A stretch of DNA of 64,000 nt from contig JAXDDX010000039.1 in the NCBI GenBank assembly GCA_034670405.1, positions 3,562,001 through 3,626,000 on the forward strand, given 5' to 3'. Made by a program: the position numbers and the translations under genes. This DNA is from Hoplostethus atlanticus. Its lineage: Eukaryota > Chordata > Actinopteri > Trachichthyiformes > Trachichthyidae. Position 1 is the stretch's first letter; each line of letters starts with the position of its first letter. Positions 11,073 through 22,018 of this stretch are shown piece by piece. The notes beneath the pieces are model-generated. The model was not told the DNA's origin and ran no database searches. It worked only from the letters and a program-made list of their open reading frames with translations.

Positions 11073-12664
11073 TCAGGTTGTCATGATGTCACTGTTTACG
11101 TTATGGATCCTTATAATGAGCATCAGGAGACTTCTGGCCCTTTAGCCAATAAGGAAGAAGAATAGGAGAAAAACAGAATAATAGAATAATTAGAAAAACC
11201 CTAAAATACATTAACCTAAAGGCCAACAAGCTATCAACTAGTATTTCCTTGCATGATTTCGAAAATCTAACAATGCTGTTTTGTACAGAAAGTAAGTCTA
11301 GAAAAGTCATGCAGGGACATTTTGAAAGCTGAGTTATTTCATTTCAACACTTGAAAAGCAAAGCTTTTCAGCTTTTTTTTGTTAACCAATGAAAAAGGTA
11401 AGTGACCTGCATATTTAGCCAATGGTAAAGCAGAATGACCTGTACGGTAAAGCAGAGGATCTCAGAATCTACCACCAACAGTTTCTTGTGAACTGTGCTA
11501 ATTAACACTAGTAACTAGTATTGTATTAGTAATTAAGCTTAGCGCAAGTTCAATCAGGAAGACTACCTGGCTTTTATTTCCTTTCACTAGTGTTACTCCA
11601 GGTAGTCTCACACCCATCAGTCTTTGCTTATAGCAATTATTCAATCAGCTTCCTAAGCAAGGACACACATTCTTTCCCTTCCTCTTCAAGAACCAATCAC
11701 GAAACTGTCGCATCCCTACATACACAGCTACCTCCAGTTGGTTCCTGCTCTTCAGTGATTCATTGAGTATTCTTTATACCCCATGAATACTTTCATTCAA
11801 TTGGAGCCACAGCCTATGCCCATTTGGTTTATTTTCACTGTCTATAAAAGCTTGATTTGAAACTTGCAAAATTAGTCTCTCCTGATTGAGCTAAAAGAAA
11901 ATGAGGAAGTGACATAATAATGACTGTAAGCGTGTAAGTGTAAGTGTAAGTGTGTGTGTGTGTGCAAACATTAGCATTTTGTTGATGTTTGTATGGTAAT
12001 TACCACCCTGCATACCCGTTTTTTTCAGTATAATCCAGAGTAAAAGAACCATTTGAATATCACATTAGTAATGAATGCAGTGCTTCATACAATGTTATGT
12101 ACTGAAATAAATTCTGGTCAAAAGCTGTTGGCAAGTCTTAACTTTTTTACAATTGGAAAAAAGTCTTACTTTTATCAAGATATATTGCTTATTATTATAG
12201 GAAAACATCTATCTAACGTTGGTGAGTCTAGCTTTCTCTGGACGAAGCACTCGCTCGCTGCTGATTAGGAAACAGTTTGTATTCCTGAAGTGTTGATTTG
12301 TCATTTCCTGTACACCAAGAAGATTTCCTTCCAGTGACCATACCCGACACCAGAATTTAATTTGGGCAAATAGGGCAAACCTACAGAGTCTCAATTAGAT
12401 GGTATTGGTCAATCTTGGCTCTAATCTTGCCTAGTACAGCTTTAACTGAAACAAACAAACAAAAATTAGGTTCTTATTTCCTTATTTGCTTACCTTACCA
12501 GACATTTACACAAATTCAAGCTTAGACAGTCTTTCTTTATTTCAGCAGGCTTGCCAGGCTGTCAATGTAACAAACCAAATTGAAATTACAGTTATGCATT
12601 TCTAATTTCTTTATAACAACTTAGCAATACAAATCAAATAGTCTGGCTAAACGGTTGAATCAAT
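9373..12664. other. Intergenic stretch between second and third OR genes
   Basis: AT-rich with a poly(A) run near 9709-9724, a block at 9740-9770 (ccttcatcagagc) typical of dispersed repeats, and the long (TG)n at 10984-11071. The ORF at 10038-10286 has no recognisable domain. No gene or further OR exon seen. Confidence 0.5.
10984..11071. repeat. (TG)44 microsatellite
   Basis: About 88 bases of uninterrupted TG, the longest pure dinucleotide tract in the window. Confidence 0.97.
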
Positions 12665-14583
12665 TTAATTAAAAATTTTAATTAAATCTTTATTGTCTCT
12701 CTCAACGCCTTCGTCCTGGTTGGCCACTTTCTGCGACTTGGCCCTGAACCTGTTGCTCACAAGGTACTTTCTGAGGTACTTCCTGAATTTTTTGTCCCGG
12801 ACACCGTAGATGATTGGGCTGAGAAACCGGGGCAGGATGTAGACGATCAGGTAGTTAGCAAATCGGATTTCTAGGATTCTGCCGGGGAAGATTAGACGGA
12901 GAACAATTTCTACGCTAGGGGAGATATAGGATAGCATGCACATGGCCAGCTGGCCGCCATGGAGTAGGATGGTGTTCCTGGCTCTCTGTGCTGACGTCTT
13001 CTCCGTTGAAAGGGCCCTGGCTGCAAACAAGATCCTCAGGTAGGTGTAGACCAGAGTCAGAAACACGCAGGAGAAATAGATAGCATCAAAGGCTTGTCTT
13101 TTGTATGCCAGGATGGGGTCTTTGAACACATTCTGGCGTAAACAGAATACCGACTCGTGGAAGAAGCTGAGGGACTCGGTCGCCAGCGTCACAAATAGAT
13201 CTGTAATATCTGGCGCCACGCATATAAACCAGATCAACCCTATCAGAATGTATGTCCTCCTTACTGTACAGATCTGGGCGTGGCGTAACGGGTTGCAGAT
13301 GGCGATGTAGCGCTCTATGGCCATGCTGGCTAAGTTGACAGGGGTGTTTCTGGTGGTGAAGACCGCCACGAGGATGAAGAAGCAGCAGAATGAGACGTTG
13401 ATCTTGTAGAAGATGTAGCTGAGGACAAAGAGTATGATGGTGACGGTCAGTTGGATGGCATCGTTGATCACCATGTGGATGAAGAGGATGTAGCGAGTGT
13501 CCTCATAGAATGCCTTGAAAAAAAGGGAGGGGGGGGTGAAAAATGTGGAGCTGGAGTTGGTTGAAGATGTAGCTAAAATTCTTGTGCTGCATTTAGAGGA
13601 AGAGGAAGGGAAAAAAGGGTGTCATTGACCAATGTTGAGGAATAATAATAATAATGTGATACACCCCATAGGGAAATTAAATTTCCGCTCGCTTGTGTTA
13701 GTTGGATGGTGTTGTCGGTCATCAGGTAGATAAACACAGAAACCTTGAGTGAGGAAGAGAGGGAAGGAAGGATAGGGCGGTTGGTCACCACATAGATGCA
13801 GAACATGTAGCAGAGGTAACGTGGAGAGAGGGAGGATGGGGATGAAGAGGAGAGAGAAACGTGTGGACAGACAAACAGCCTTCAGCAGCCTCCCTGCTGA
13901 ATTGTGCTTCAGCAAGACACTGAATCCCTACCAGCTCTAGGGGTACCGTACTATAGCTGACCCTGACCTCTGACCTCCCTGTGGAGATGAATGCCTCCTC
14001 CATTCAGACACCTGACACAACTTGGTCGTGGGTGCTGGACCCTGGCTGATCTGGGACATGGGTGCTGGACCCTGGCCAATCTGGTACACGGATGCTGGAC
14101 CCTGGATAATCTGGCGAGTGGGTGATGGACCCTGGTGGAATTTAGGCTGTTGGCACTGGCCAGGCCAGGCACTACCTAACCTACCAAGCAGATTAGGAAG
14201 CCTCACTATGTCCACCTCTTTGTCCTTTCAGTCCTCAACCTGTTACTCTGTTTTTATGGCTTTTGTTCTGATCATATTCTGTAACCATCACAATTGTCAT
14301 AATTTGATTGATAATTTATAACTGACTGTCATAAATCTGATTGTCTATCAGCTTGACCTAGTTAGGCCTGTAAAGTCCTTTGAGGCTTGTTTGTGATAAA
14401 GGGCTATATAAATAAATAAACTTGACCTGACCTTTAGTTTTTTTTATCTCAATTTGACTTTTTTCTCTACTGATCTTCAGTTTTTAGCACTTCACCTCTG
14501 TTTTATCACTATGCAAATAAATTAAACTACTGCATGTCATTCCTAAGTGAGTACCTGACCACCTGCCTGCCTACGTATGTGTG

Positions 14584-14614
<31 letters not shown>

Positions 14615-14733
14615 ACCTGGTGTCTAAAGAAGGTAGCCACCACAGTCCCGTTGATGTAACTGAGGATGAGCCAGACCAGAACCACGATCAGGTTCTTCAC
14701 AAACGCTGTGGTGAAGGTATCTCTGACCAGCAT
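12665..14733 (-). CDS. Odorant receptor 131-2-like, two exons
   Basis: Predicted 321-residue OR. Exon 1 is 14733-14617 (MLVRDTFTTAF..., ending CGACACCAG-type HQ, donor CAG|GTACACAC) and exon 2 is 13513-12665 (acceptor TTTTTCAAG, AFYEDTRYIL...). The intron is 1,103 bp, phase 0. Features: TM1 NLIVVLVWLILSYING, TM2 RYILFIHMVINDAIQL, TM3 end MAIERYIAI with ERY intact, ARNTILLHGGQ before TM6, TM7 SPIIYGVRD and a 40-residue basic C-tail. The N-terminus is only about four residues before the conserved RDTFTTA block, against 15-20 in its paralogues. A CATCAG acceptor-like site just upstream allows an additional 5' exon, and the open frame also extends upstream through non-ATG codons. An AATAAA falls inside the last codons. 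The intron carries a decayed TM2-like exon and a LINE 3' end. Confidence 0.85.
13681..13825 (-). pseudogene. Decayed OR TM2-like exon relics in intron
   Basis: On the minus strand two short blocks read like the start of an OR second exon: PRYLCYMFCIYVVTN (about 13775-13820) and FIYLMTDNTIQLTQA (about 13700-13745). Compare PRYILFIH and FIHMVINDAIQLT in the intact genes. They are separated by non-homologous sequence and share no continuous frame. Best read as a dead duplicate of exon 2; similarity by chance between short hydrophobic stretches is possible. Confidence 0.4.
13990..14440 (+). mobile_element. LINE 3' end with 30-bp internal repeats
   Basis: Holds four 30-bp units (14030, 14060, 14090 and 14120; core GGGTGCTGGACCCTGG) after a cctcctccattcag block. 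It ends with the retroposon-like tail gggctatataaataaataaacttgacctgacc. The same order, on the minus strand, is seen at 39915-41255, where it follows a LINE C-terminal coding stretch. So this is a 5'-truncated LINE 3' UTR inserted in the OR intron. Confidence 0.7.
14586..14614. repeat. (TG)n microsatellite abutting OR splice donor
   Basis: On the transcribed strand the intron begins GTACACACAC..., so the CA repeat starts two bases inside the intron of the 12665-14733 OR gene. Confidence 0.92.
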
Positions 14734-14939
14734 GAACTGATGGAACAATGGGAGGGAGACAGAGAGGCGGAATTAAATAGGAAAAAATACCATTCTTTAA
14801 ATCCTCCTTTATCTTATATAATTTCTGTCATCATGTCTACCAGCAGACCCACCAGCGTAATTGACTGTGTTTGCATTTCATTCATTCAAATTCAGCATTT
14901 TTAATACACGCTCCTCCTCCCAACGTGTGAAACCCACAG

Positions 14940-16846
14940 TGAGGACAGTTTAAGTGTGGTCAGAGGGAGCAGACTGTACTACAGCAGTGGTTTGAAGATA
15001 CAGACTGGAGTATGTTTGCCACTCAGGCCACCCTGGACTCCCACATGGACATTGATATTTATGCCTCCTCCGTTCTGGACTATATCAACACTAACATCAG
15101 TAGTGTTACCACCACCAAACAGATCACACCGTTCATAAACCAGAAGCCGTGGATGAACAGAGAGGTCCACCTGCTGCTGAAATCACGAGACACCGCTTTC
15201 AGGTCAGGTGACGCGCAGGCCTACAGTTCATCCAGGGCTAACCTGAAGAGGGGCATCAAGAGGGCCAAACACAGCCACAAGCTGAGGATTGAGGAGCACT
15301 TCAACAACTCTGATCCCCGACGCATGTGGCAAGGCATCCAGGCCATAACGGACTACAAGCCCACCAACACCTCCCCCACAACCAGCGACACCTCCCTCCC
15401 TGATGAGCTGATGGCATCCCCGGACGCGAATTCAGGGTCTGTGCTGGGCAGCTGTCTGAGGTCCTGACTGACCTCTTCAACCTGTCACTGGCCCAGGCAG
15501 TTGTCCCCACGTGCTTCAAGTCCAGCTCCATCATGCCGGTGCCAAAACACTCCACCGCCGCGAGCCTTAATAAATTTCACCCTGTTGCACTCACCCCCAC
15601 CATTATGAAGTGCTTCGAGGGGCTGGTCATGGCTCACCTCAAAACCTCCCTACCACCTACAATGGACCCCTTCCAATTCGCCTATCGCCAGAACAGGTGT
15701 ACGGAGGATGCCATCTCCATGGCACTACACTCTGCCCTCTCCCACCTGGACAACAACAACACCTATGTCCGAATGCTGTTCATCGACTACAGCTCAGCAT
15801 TCAACACCATCATCCCCTCCAAACTGATCACCAAACTGGCAACAACACCTCCCTCTGCAACTGGATACTGGACTTCCTAACCAACAGACCGCAGTATGTT
15901 AGGTTAGACAACCACACCTCCACAACCCTCACCCTGAACACTGGCGTCCCACAGGGCTGTGTGCTGAGTCCTCTCCTCTACTCCCTCTTCACCTACGACT
16001 GCACACCTGTACATGGTTCCAACACCATTATCATGTTTGCAGACGACACAACGGTGGTTGGCCTCATCAACAACAACGATGAGTCGGCCTACAGGGAGGA
16101 GGTCCAGCACCTGGCAGCATGGTGCACTGACAACAACCTGGCCCTCAACACCAAGAAGACCAAGGAGCTTGGCCCTGGTCAAGAAGGCTCACTGGCGTCT
16201 CTTCTTCCTGAGGAGACTGCAGAAAGTCCACCTGTCTCCTCAGATTCTGGTGAACTTCTACCGCTGCACCATCGAGAGCATCCTTATCAACTGCATCACA
16301 GTCTGGTACGGCAACTGCTCTGTTTCAGACCGGAAAGCACTGCAGAGGGTGGTGAAAACCGCCCAACGCATCACCGCGGTACCTCACTCCCCTCCATCGA
16401 GTCAGTCCAGCACAAGCGGTGTCTGCTAAGGGGGCGCAGCATCGTCAAGGACTCCTCTTACCCCAACCTACAAGTCCCTGCGTTCCAGGACCAGCAGGCT
16501 CAGGAACAGCTTCTTCCCCTCAGCTGTCACCTTGCTGAACTCGGCACCACAGTGATATCAGCACACACCCCCCCCCTGCCATTATTGTTTATACTGTACA
16601 TATCTAGAGTATTCATTTCACACTGTTCATACTGTCAATATTGTCCATACTCTATATATCTTAGCATATTAATATCTATCCATTACTGTTTATTTAATAT
16701 TTATATTACCACTATAGATATGTACATAGATATGTACTCTGCACTTTACTGCTATTTGCACTTCTGGTTAGATGCCAAACTGCATTTCGTTGTCTCAGTA
16801 CTTGTACTCTGTGCAATGACAATAAAGTTGAATCTAATCTAATTTT
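14940..16846 (+). mobile_element. Non-LTR retrotransposon (Jockey-group LINE), broken
   Basis: 5'-truncated LINE carrying reverse transcriptase in several frames: KPWMNREVH linker (15140s), [10 protein letters not shown] (RT motif A, 15780s), [14 protein letters not shown] (motif B, 15940s) and FADDTTVVG (catalytic motif, 16035-16060). A C-terminal [18 protein letters not shown] block and a 3' end with aataaagttgaatctaatctaat follow. The short terminal TCTAA repeats are typical of CR1/L2/Rex1-type elements. Frameshifts (near 15450, 15830 and 16170-16430) make it inactive. It lies 0.2 kb upstream of the 12665-14733 OR gene, so it may affect that promoter. Confidence 0.8.
15012..16560 (+). pseudogene. 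LINE reverse transcriptase, frameshifted
   Basis: Coding part of the LINE above. Open pieces are 15012-15467 (linker before RT), 15533-15880 (RT fingers and motif A), about 15890-16190 (motifs B and FADD) and 16013-16429 in a different frame (thumb and C-terminal region). Conserved residues of motifs A and FADD are present, but no continuous frame exists. Confidence 0.75.
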
Positions 16847-16932
16847 TCACTAATTCTTGTGACAGTTATAGAGTGCAGAGACATTATGTGCACTAACTGG
16901 TACTTACTAGTGATGGGAAGACTGACTCTTTT

Positions 16933-17236
16933 GGTAAATGGACTGCACTTATATAGTGCTTTTCTAGTCTCTTACGACCACTCAAAGCGCTTTACATTAC
17001 ACTCACATTCACCCACTGATGGCAGGGGGGTACCATGTAAGGTGCCAACCTGCACATCAGGGGAAGCTAACCATTCATACACATTCACACACCGAAGACG
17101 CAGCTTCGGGAGCAATTTGGGCTTCAGTATCTTGCCTAAGGACACTTCGACATGCGGACTGGAGGAGCCGGGGATGGAACCTCCGATCTTCTGATTAGAA
17201 GACGACTTGCTCTACTTCCTGAGCCACAGCTGCCCC
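16933..17236 (-). mobile_element. tRNA-derived SINE, ~300 bp
   Basis: On the minus strand it begins GGGGCAGCTGTGGCTCAGGAAG (A-box-like tGGCTCAGg). This is followed by a B-box-like GGTTCCATCCC, then a body (cacatgtcgaagtgtcc-like, aagcgctttgagtggtcg) and a tail ending in tatataagtgcagtccattta. A shorter copy of the same SINE is at 21456-21671. Pol III boxes are degenerate. Confidence 0.75.
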
Positions 17237-17329
17237 TTTTAACTAACTCTATTCTTTTGAGCTGTCCGATAGAAGTGAATCGATTCATTATGATTCACCA
17301 ATAAAAATGGCCAGTGCGGTGATAACTAA

Positions 17330-17404
17330 TACTATATAAGGTTTGACCTCACGACCCTCAGCATAAGAGTCTGATGATCTGCTAACTAACTGAGCTAAAT
17401 AGGC
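17330..17404 (-). ncRNA. tRNA-Lys-like relic (tRNA pseudogene or SINE head)
   Basis: Minus strand shows a tRNA-like D-arm (TAGCTCAGTTAGTTAG), an anticodon arm around CAGACTCTTATGCTG and a variable/T region (GGGTCGTGAGGTCAAACC). It resembles tRNA-Lys, but the acceptor ends do not pair (5' GCCTATT has no 3' partner) and the B box is damaged. Not a working tRNA. Confidence 0.4.
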
Positions 17405-18356
17405 AATGGAATTACATGAGCGCCATCCCCTGTCAAACCAGAGTGTGTTCTTGCTTTATGGTGCAGTACGTTTTTTTTATGCTTGTAAAAATCTAAGTCT
17501 TTTATATCTACAACTTGTTTCGCTGCATCTACCCTACATGTTTGGGCAAATGATGCTTTCATCAGGGGCGTCTTAGCAAAGCAGAGAGGACAGTCTGTGC
17601 ATGATACAAATGAGTTGTCTTGCCTTTGTGGTTCAGCATTTGGAAAACATGGAAGAAATGAGTCTAGTGGGTTAAACTGATCTAAGCCGCAGTACTAGAC
17701 CAGGCAAAATGATTGAGGATTGTTTTTATAGTTTGTTATGAAAATAAAATTTTCATTTGGGATATGGGTATGATGAAGGAAAGTATGATGACAATATATT
17801 CATCATTATTCTTAAGCAAAATTAGCTATTTAACTTGGCTAAAATGTGTAGACTTTGAGAAATTAAGGTTTTATATTCACATCATTGATGAACCTTATAA
17901 CTCCAATCTTGCTGATTTTTGTCTTTTACGAGTTAAGAAAATTCTACCACCCTTGGTCTTATGAAACCCTTTCAAAATCCATTGGATAAACTCAAAAATA
18001 CCAAGCTGAAAACAACATTATGGAAATGTGATGTTTTCACTGGACAGCGACGATATGGAGGTTTCTTGATGTTTTCATAATGAGGTTTGTACTGATTTAA
18101 TGACCTAGAAATTACGGTCTTTTACAAAGCAAAGGTTGTATGTTCACATGAAAGTTATATATACTATAAGACGAGCAAACCAATGAGACTTGATGCAGAA
18201 ACACATTTCCAAAAATAGGAAAATAACAGCAATTTGACAGAAACAAGAATATGTGAAGATATGGGAGGTAGGCTTGTGCTTCATCAGACCTGAGGAGGAA
18301 AGGTCATGTTGCCTCCTGGACTGATCGACAAATTCATACTTCACTGAGATCCTCCT
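17405..18356. other. Intergenic, nothing firm
   Basis: AT-rich; a gatgctttcatcagggg block (17550s) resembles a common dispersed-repeat motif. The ORFs at 17713-17964 and 18144-18545 show no domain. Confidence 0.45.
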
Positions 18357-18389
<33 letters not shown>

Positions 18390-18428
18390 GGGGGTGACAG
18401 AGAGAGACAGAGAGAGAGAGAGAGAGAG
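18357..18428. repeat. (GA)n with a 16-base G run
   Basis: Two GA tracts flank an uninterrupted run of 16 G (18379-18394), a possible G-quadruplex or polymerase-slippage site. Confidence 0.9.
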
Positions 18429-18550
18429 GGGTAGAGAGGGGTAGAGGCAGACAAACGGCAAAGAAGCAGTAAAACTGACTGACTGGTGGAAGGATGTAAA
18501 AAGAACAACGAATATGATGGAAATACTGTGAAGCTCACTATACATGTAGT

Positions 18551-18832
18551 TGAATTCATTAATACACAGGACAAGATGTTACTATCCCCTGTGCCATAAT
18601 CCAAGGTAAACACATGTAGAAGCCCAATTCAGATTAAAAAAACAAAACAAACGAGTGATATAACCACCATCAGATGCAACACCATAGCAGACATCAGGCT
18701 AGATCTACAGAGTCATTCCTCAGATGGCACCATTCGCCAGTTACCTACCCTAGCCAACAGCGGTATGCGGCACGTCATTGGGGTTATCAAGTGGGCACCT
18801 TCCTTCACCGATGTTTCGTTGAGTTAGGCCCA
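18551..18832 (+). repeat. Interspersed repeat, copy 2 of 2
   Basis: Matches 1998-2215 in block order, with about 60 extra bases (18580-18650). It may continue to the right past gatgtttcgttgagttagg. Followed by degenerate cctagcatta-type short repeats at 18940-19020. Confidence 0.65.
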
Positions 18833-19792
18833 CGACACCTCAAGAAGGCTCAACTGTGTATTCCAGCGTCCTGGAAACACCCCCCTCTATGCCCCCACCT
18901 CACAACTCCCTTTTACCCTCGCCATCTATTGCCTGCCATCAACCTAGCATTACCCTAGCCTTGGTTATCCTTGATCCTAGCCTTGACCTAGCATTAGCCT
19001 AGCTATACCAGTACAAGCCTGCCTAACTGATACAACAACACAACTAGACAACACAACTAAACAGTGTGTGTGAGTGCGAGGGGAGGGGAGGATTCAAACC
19101 CTGTGTAGGGTAAGGGGTGGGGGTTGGATACTATTCCCGGGTTAGGGAAAGGAGTGGTCGCCCCTGGTTCGGGTACGAGGACTGTGTGTGTGTATGTATG
19201 TGCCACCATATACTTGACTGATGGGCACTTCCCTAGCTAGCAGTACAGACCCCCCCTCAATACCACAGTACGACACAGTACAATCACATAAATACCAAAC
19301 AGTGTTATGTTTGGCCGTATTATGAAACCAATATTTGAGAAAAAAGATGCAATACGTCATGCTGCTACAAGAAGGATCTGGAAATATTCTAGTATTGCAC
19401 ATTTTCACAGAATATGTAAAAATGCATTTTATCAACAATAATTAAATTGAATGAGATCTTCACCTGAGAAAAACACACTTAAAGATAAAGCTATAGTCAG
19501 CATATCATATCATGGTAATTCACATTCTATTCTAGTCACATACCTCAGCAAATTAACAGTATAAATAGCTTTCTGTTTCTTGCTGTTTCTCTGTTTTGTT
19601 TTTTTAGTACCGAATGTGAATGAAAGACAATTACAAATGTCTGAATGGTATAATTTGGGGAAAAAATGATATTTCAAATCAAGCTTTACATGTGGTGTGG
19701 TGGTGTTGGAAAAAAAAATCCAGCCACACATACAGCAGTCTTACCACCCCAATGATTCAAATCAATATCATATAAAATATTAAATCATACCC
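18833..19792. other. Intergenic, nothing firm
   Basis: Degenerate CCTAGC-rich repeats near 18940-19020; otherwise unique-looking DNA with no supported gene. Confidence 0.45.
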
Positions 19793-20025
19793 AAAACCCA
19801 CCTCTTCAAGAAATACTACCCTGACCCTTCTTCTTAGCACTTTCCTATTTGTTTCATTTGTTTAAATAAAAAGTAGTAGCTTATTGCAGTTTTTTCTGCA
19901 GCACTGGTTCTGCTCTTAGATGCTTGTTTAGGAAGGAGATGCACTGATTTCTGGTGACTAGTAGTTCTCTTGCCTAAAAAGAATAAAAGCATCTGCTAAA
20001 TGACTGTAATGTAATGTAATATAAT
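19793..20025 (+). mobile_element. L2-clade LINE 3' end fragment
   Basis: Starts within the last codons (aaaacccacctcttcaagaaa, as at 37338) and runs through ggtgactagtagt to ataaaagcatctgctaaatgactgtaatgtaatg. It is the same 3' UTR and TGTAA-repeat tail as the long L2 at 34800-37737. Severely 5'-truncated. Confidence 0.85.
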
Positions 20026-21153
20026 TATATTCATTCAAATGTAATAATATTTGCAGACTCTGACAGAATGATTGCTGGCATGAAAATAAAACACTAGGCT
20101 TGTAAAAGAGTTACATTTTAACAGAAGGAATCAAATACATTTTGGAAATATGTGTACCATAGTGTTAAATAGGTTAAGAACCACAGCCCCTGCTCCTCTC
20201 CATAACAACTTTCACTGAACTCCCTGCCTCTCACCATCCCCTGTCCTTCCCCACTTACCTGAGTCCAGGTCAGATACACAGAAGGCAGACAGCTGAGTGA
20301 GCGAGCCTTTATAAACACTTCATAGCAGGGCCTAATTGATTTCTATGTTATCATCCTCCTTAATGTTAGCAGAGCAAGGGAAAAAACATCTAAATGTCAG
20401 TGATTTCTTTGAAGTGTAAACACGGATGATAACTGATGATAAATAATGATATGAAGTTGATAAATGGTAATAAAAAAAAGTGATTAGTAAGATCTTATTT
20501 AAAGGGCCAGATGGCAAAAACTGCCTGACCCTGCGCCCTCCGGCCGAGAACGGTTAGCCACAGCTTGAAAATTTTGCAATCATCGGCTGTCAGATTTCCA
20601 TGTTTCCTTGTTTCCCTTGTGTGTGATTTTGTTAAACTTGTTAAACTGTGTTAAAATGACGTAAGGTTATGACAGGCAACACCAGAGCAGAAAACAATAC
20701 ATTATTAGCCTGTTCAAAACTTTATAGACTGCTATATAGATGCAATCAGAGCCTCTCAGATCACATACGGTCAGAATAGAGCAACTATCAACCAAGTCGC
20801 TCAGTATGAACAGCTTCTCCCAGCAGCAAATTAACAGTATGCATCCAGAAATGTAATATAATAATAATAATAATGTAATACATAACCTTATAGGCCTCAT
20901 GCACAGACTAGGCAATTACATGGCAGTCAAGATATAGACTAATGTGCATAGGCATTTATGTAGAAGTAATTCTGTATTAGCATATGTATTTATTATACTA
21001 CATATATTATCTTAACATAAAATAAAATATAACATTTATTTTATTTTTGTTGTTGTTGTTGGAGGTGAGTGCAGATTCATGAAGAAGAAGCAAAGGAAAA
21101 AGAAGTCACCCACATTTTCTAATTTTCTTCCAACAGTCCAGTGGCATTTTCTT
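20026..21153. other. Intergenic, nothing firm
   Basis: AT-rich; no domain-bearing ORF, RNA gene or repeat end recognised. Confidence 0.45.
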
Positions 21154-22018
21154 CAAACAGCCCCATACGAAATGTAATATATGACATATATGCCCCTATA
21201 TCAGCGAGCGATATTGCCATATATGTTACATATAAGGCAATATATTATTACCACATACATACATCCTCTGGATGTATGACGATATATGTTTTTAACATAT
21301 ATGAAATATCCATAGTAAAATTTGTATATGTACATATATTAAAAATTTGTATATGGTATTATATGATGCAACCATATGTTAACAATATATGTTTAATTTA
21401 TATATGCAAGTTTATTAAAACTACATATATACAACATATATAACATAAACATATGCCTCTCCTCGTTAGTATAGGGGGTGGTAGAGCGGCATGGCCTCCA
21501 ATCAGAAGATCGTAGTTTGGTCCCCGGCTCCTCCAGTCCACATGTCGAAGTGTCCTTGGGCAAGACACTGAACCCCAAATTGCTCCCGATGGTCAGGCAT
21601 GGTAGCTCACTGCCATCGGTGTGTGAGTGTGAATGGGTGAATGAGAGGCATATACTGTAAATGCAGTCCATTCATATTTGTATGGGCTAGACATATATGT
21701 CACATATATGTACATAATATTCTGTGCATATATGTGTAATTTGTATATTATACATTTATACAAATATATATATGTTATATGTATAAATAATTATATACGT
21801 GACATATATGTCACAAAATGCATTATACATACATAAACATATATATTTGTATGGGCTAGACATATATGTCATATATGAAATTGTTCCAATTTCTAATAGG
21901 TTTCATATATAGTTTGTACATACATGTACATATATGTTTTTCCTTCATATATACATATATTTCATATATGGAAATTTACTATATGTACATATATGACATT
22001 TCCGTATGGGGCTGTTTG
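21154..22018. mobile_element. AT-rich MITE-like element with terminal inverted repeats
   Basis: Left end CAAACAGCCCCATACGAAATGT; right end, reverse complemented, CAAACAGCCCCATACGGAAATGT, giving a near-perfect ~22-bp inverted repeat. The interior is built of short palindromes of the type acatatatgt in both directions and carries a nested SINE copy (21456-21671). No transposase; target duplication not evident. Confidence 0.75.
21456..21671 (+). mobile_element. tRNA-SINE copy nested in MITE
   Basis: Shares ccccggctcctccagtcc, catgtcgaagtgtcctt, caaattgctcccga and atgcagtccatt with the SINE at 16933-17236, with internal deletion. Its 5' part, tcctcgttagtatag, looks like the start of a tRNA-Asp gene. 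Confidence 0.65.

Noticed and set aside
14030..14149. Regular 30-bp repeats as a CRISPR-like array
   Set aside because: Eukaryotic context, no spacers of independent sequence, and the same units occur in a second LINE 3' UTR at 40921-41010.
15610..16842. 410-codon ORF as an independent protein
   Set aside because: Out-of-frame reading of the LINE RT for most of its length, ending in the 3' UTR; only part overlaps the true RT frame.
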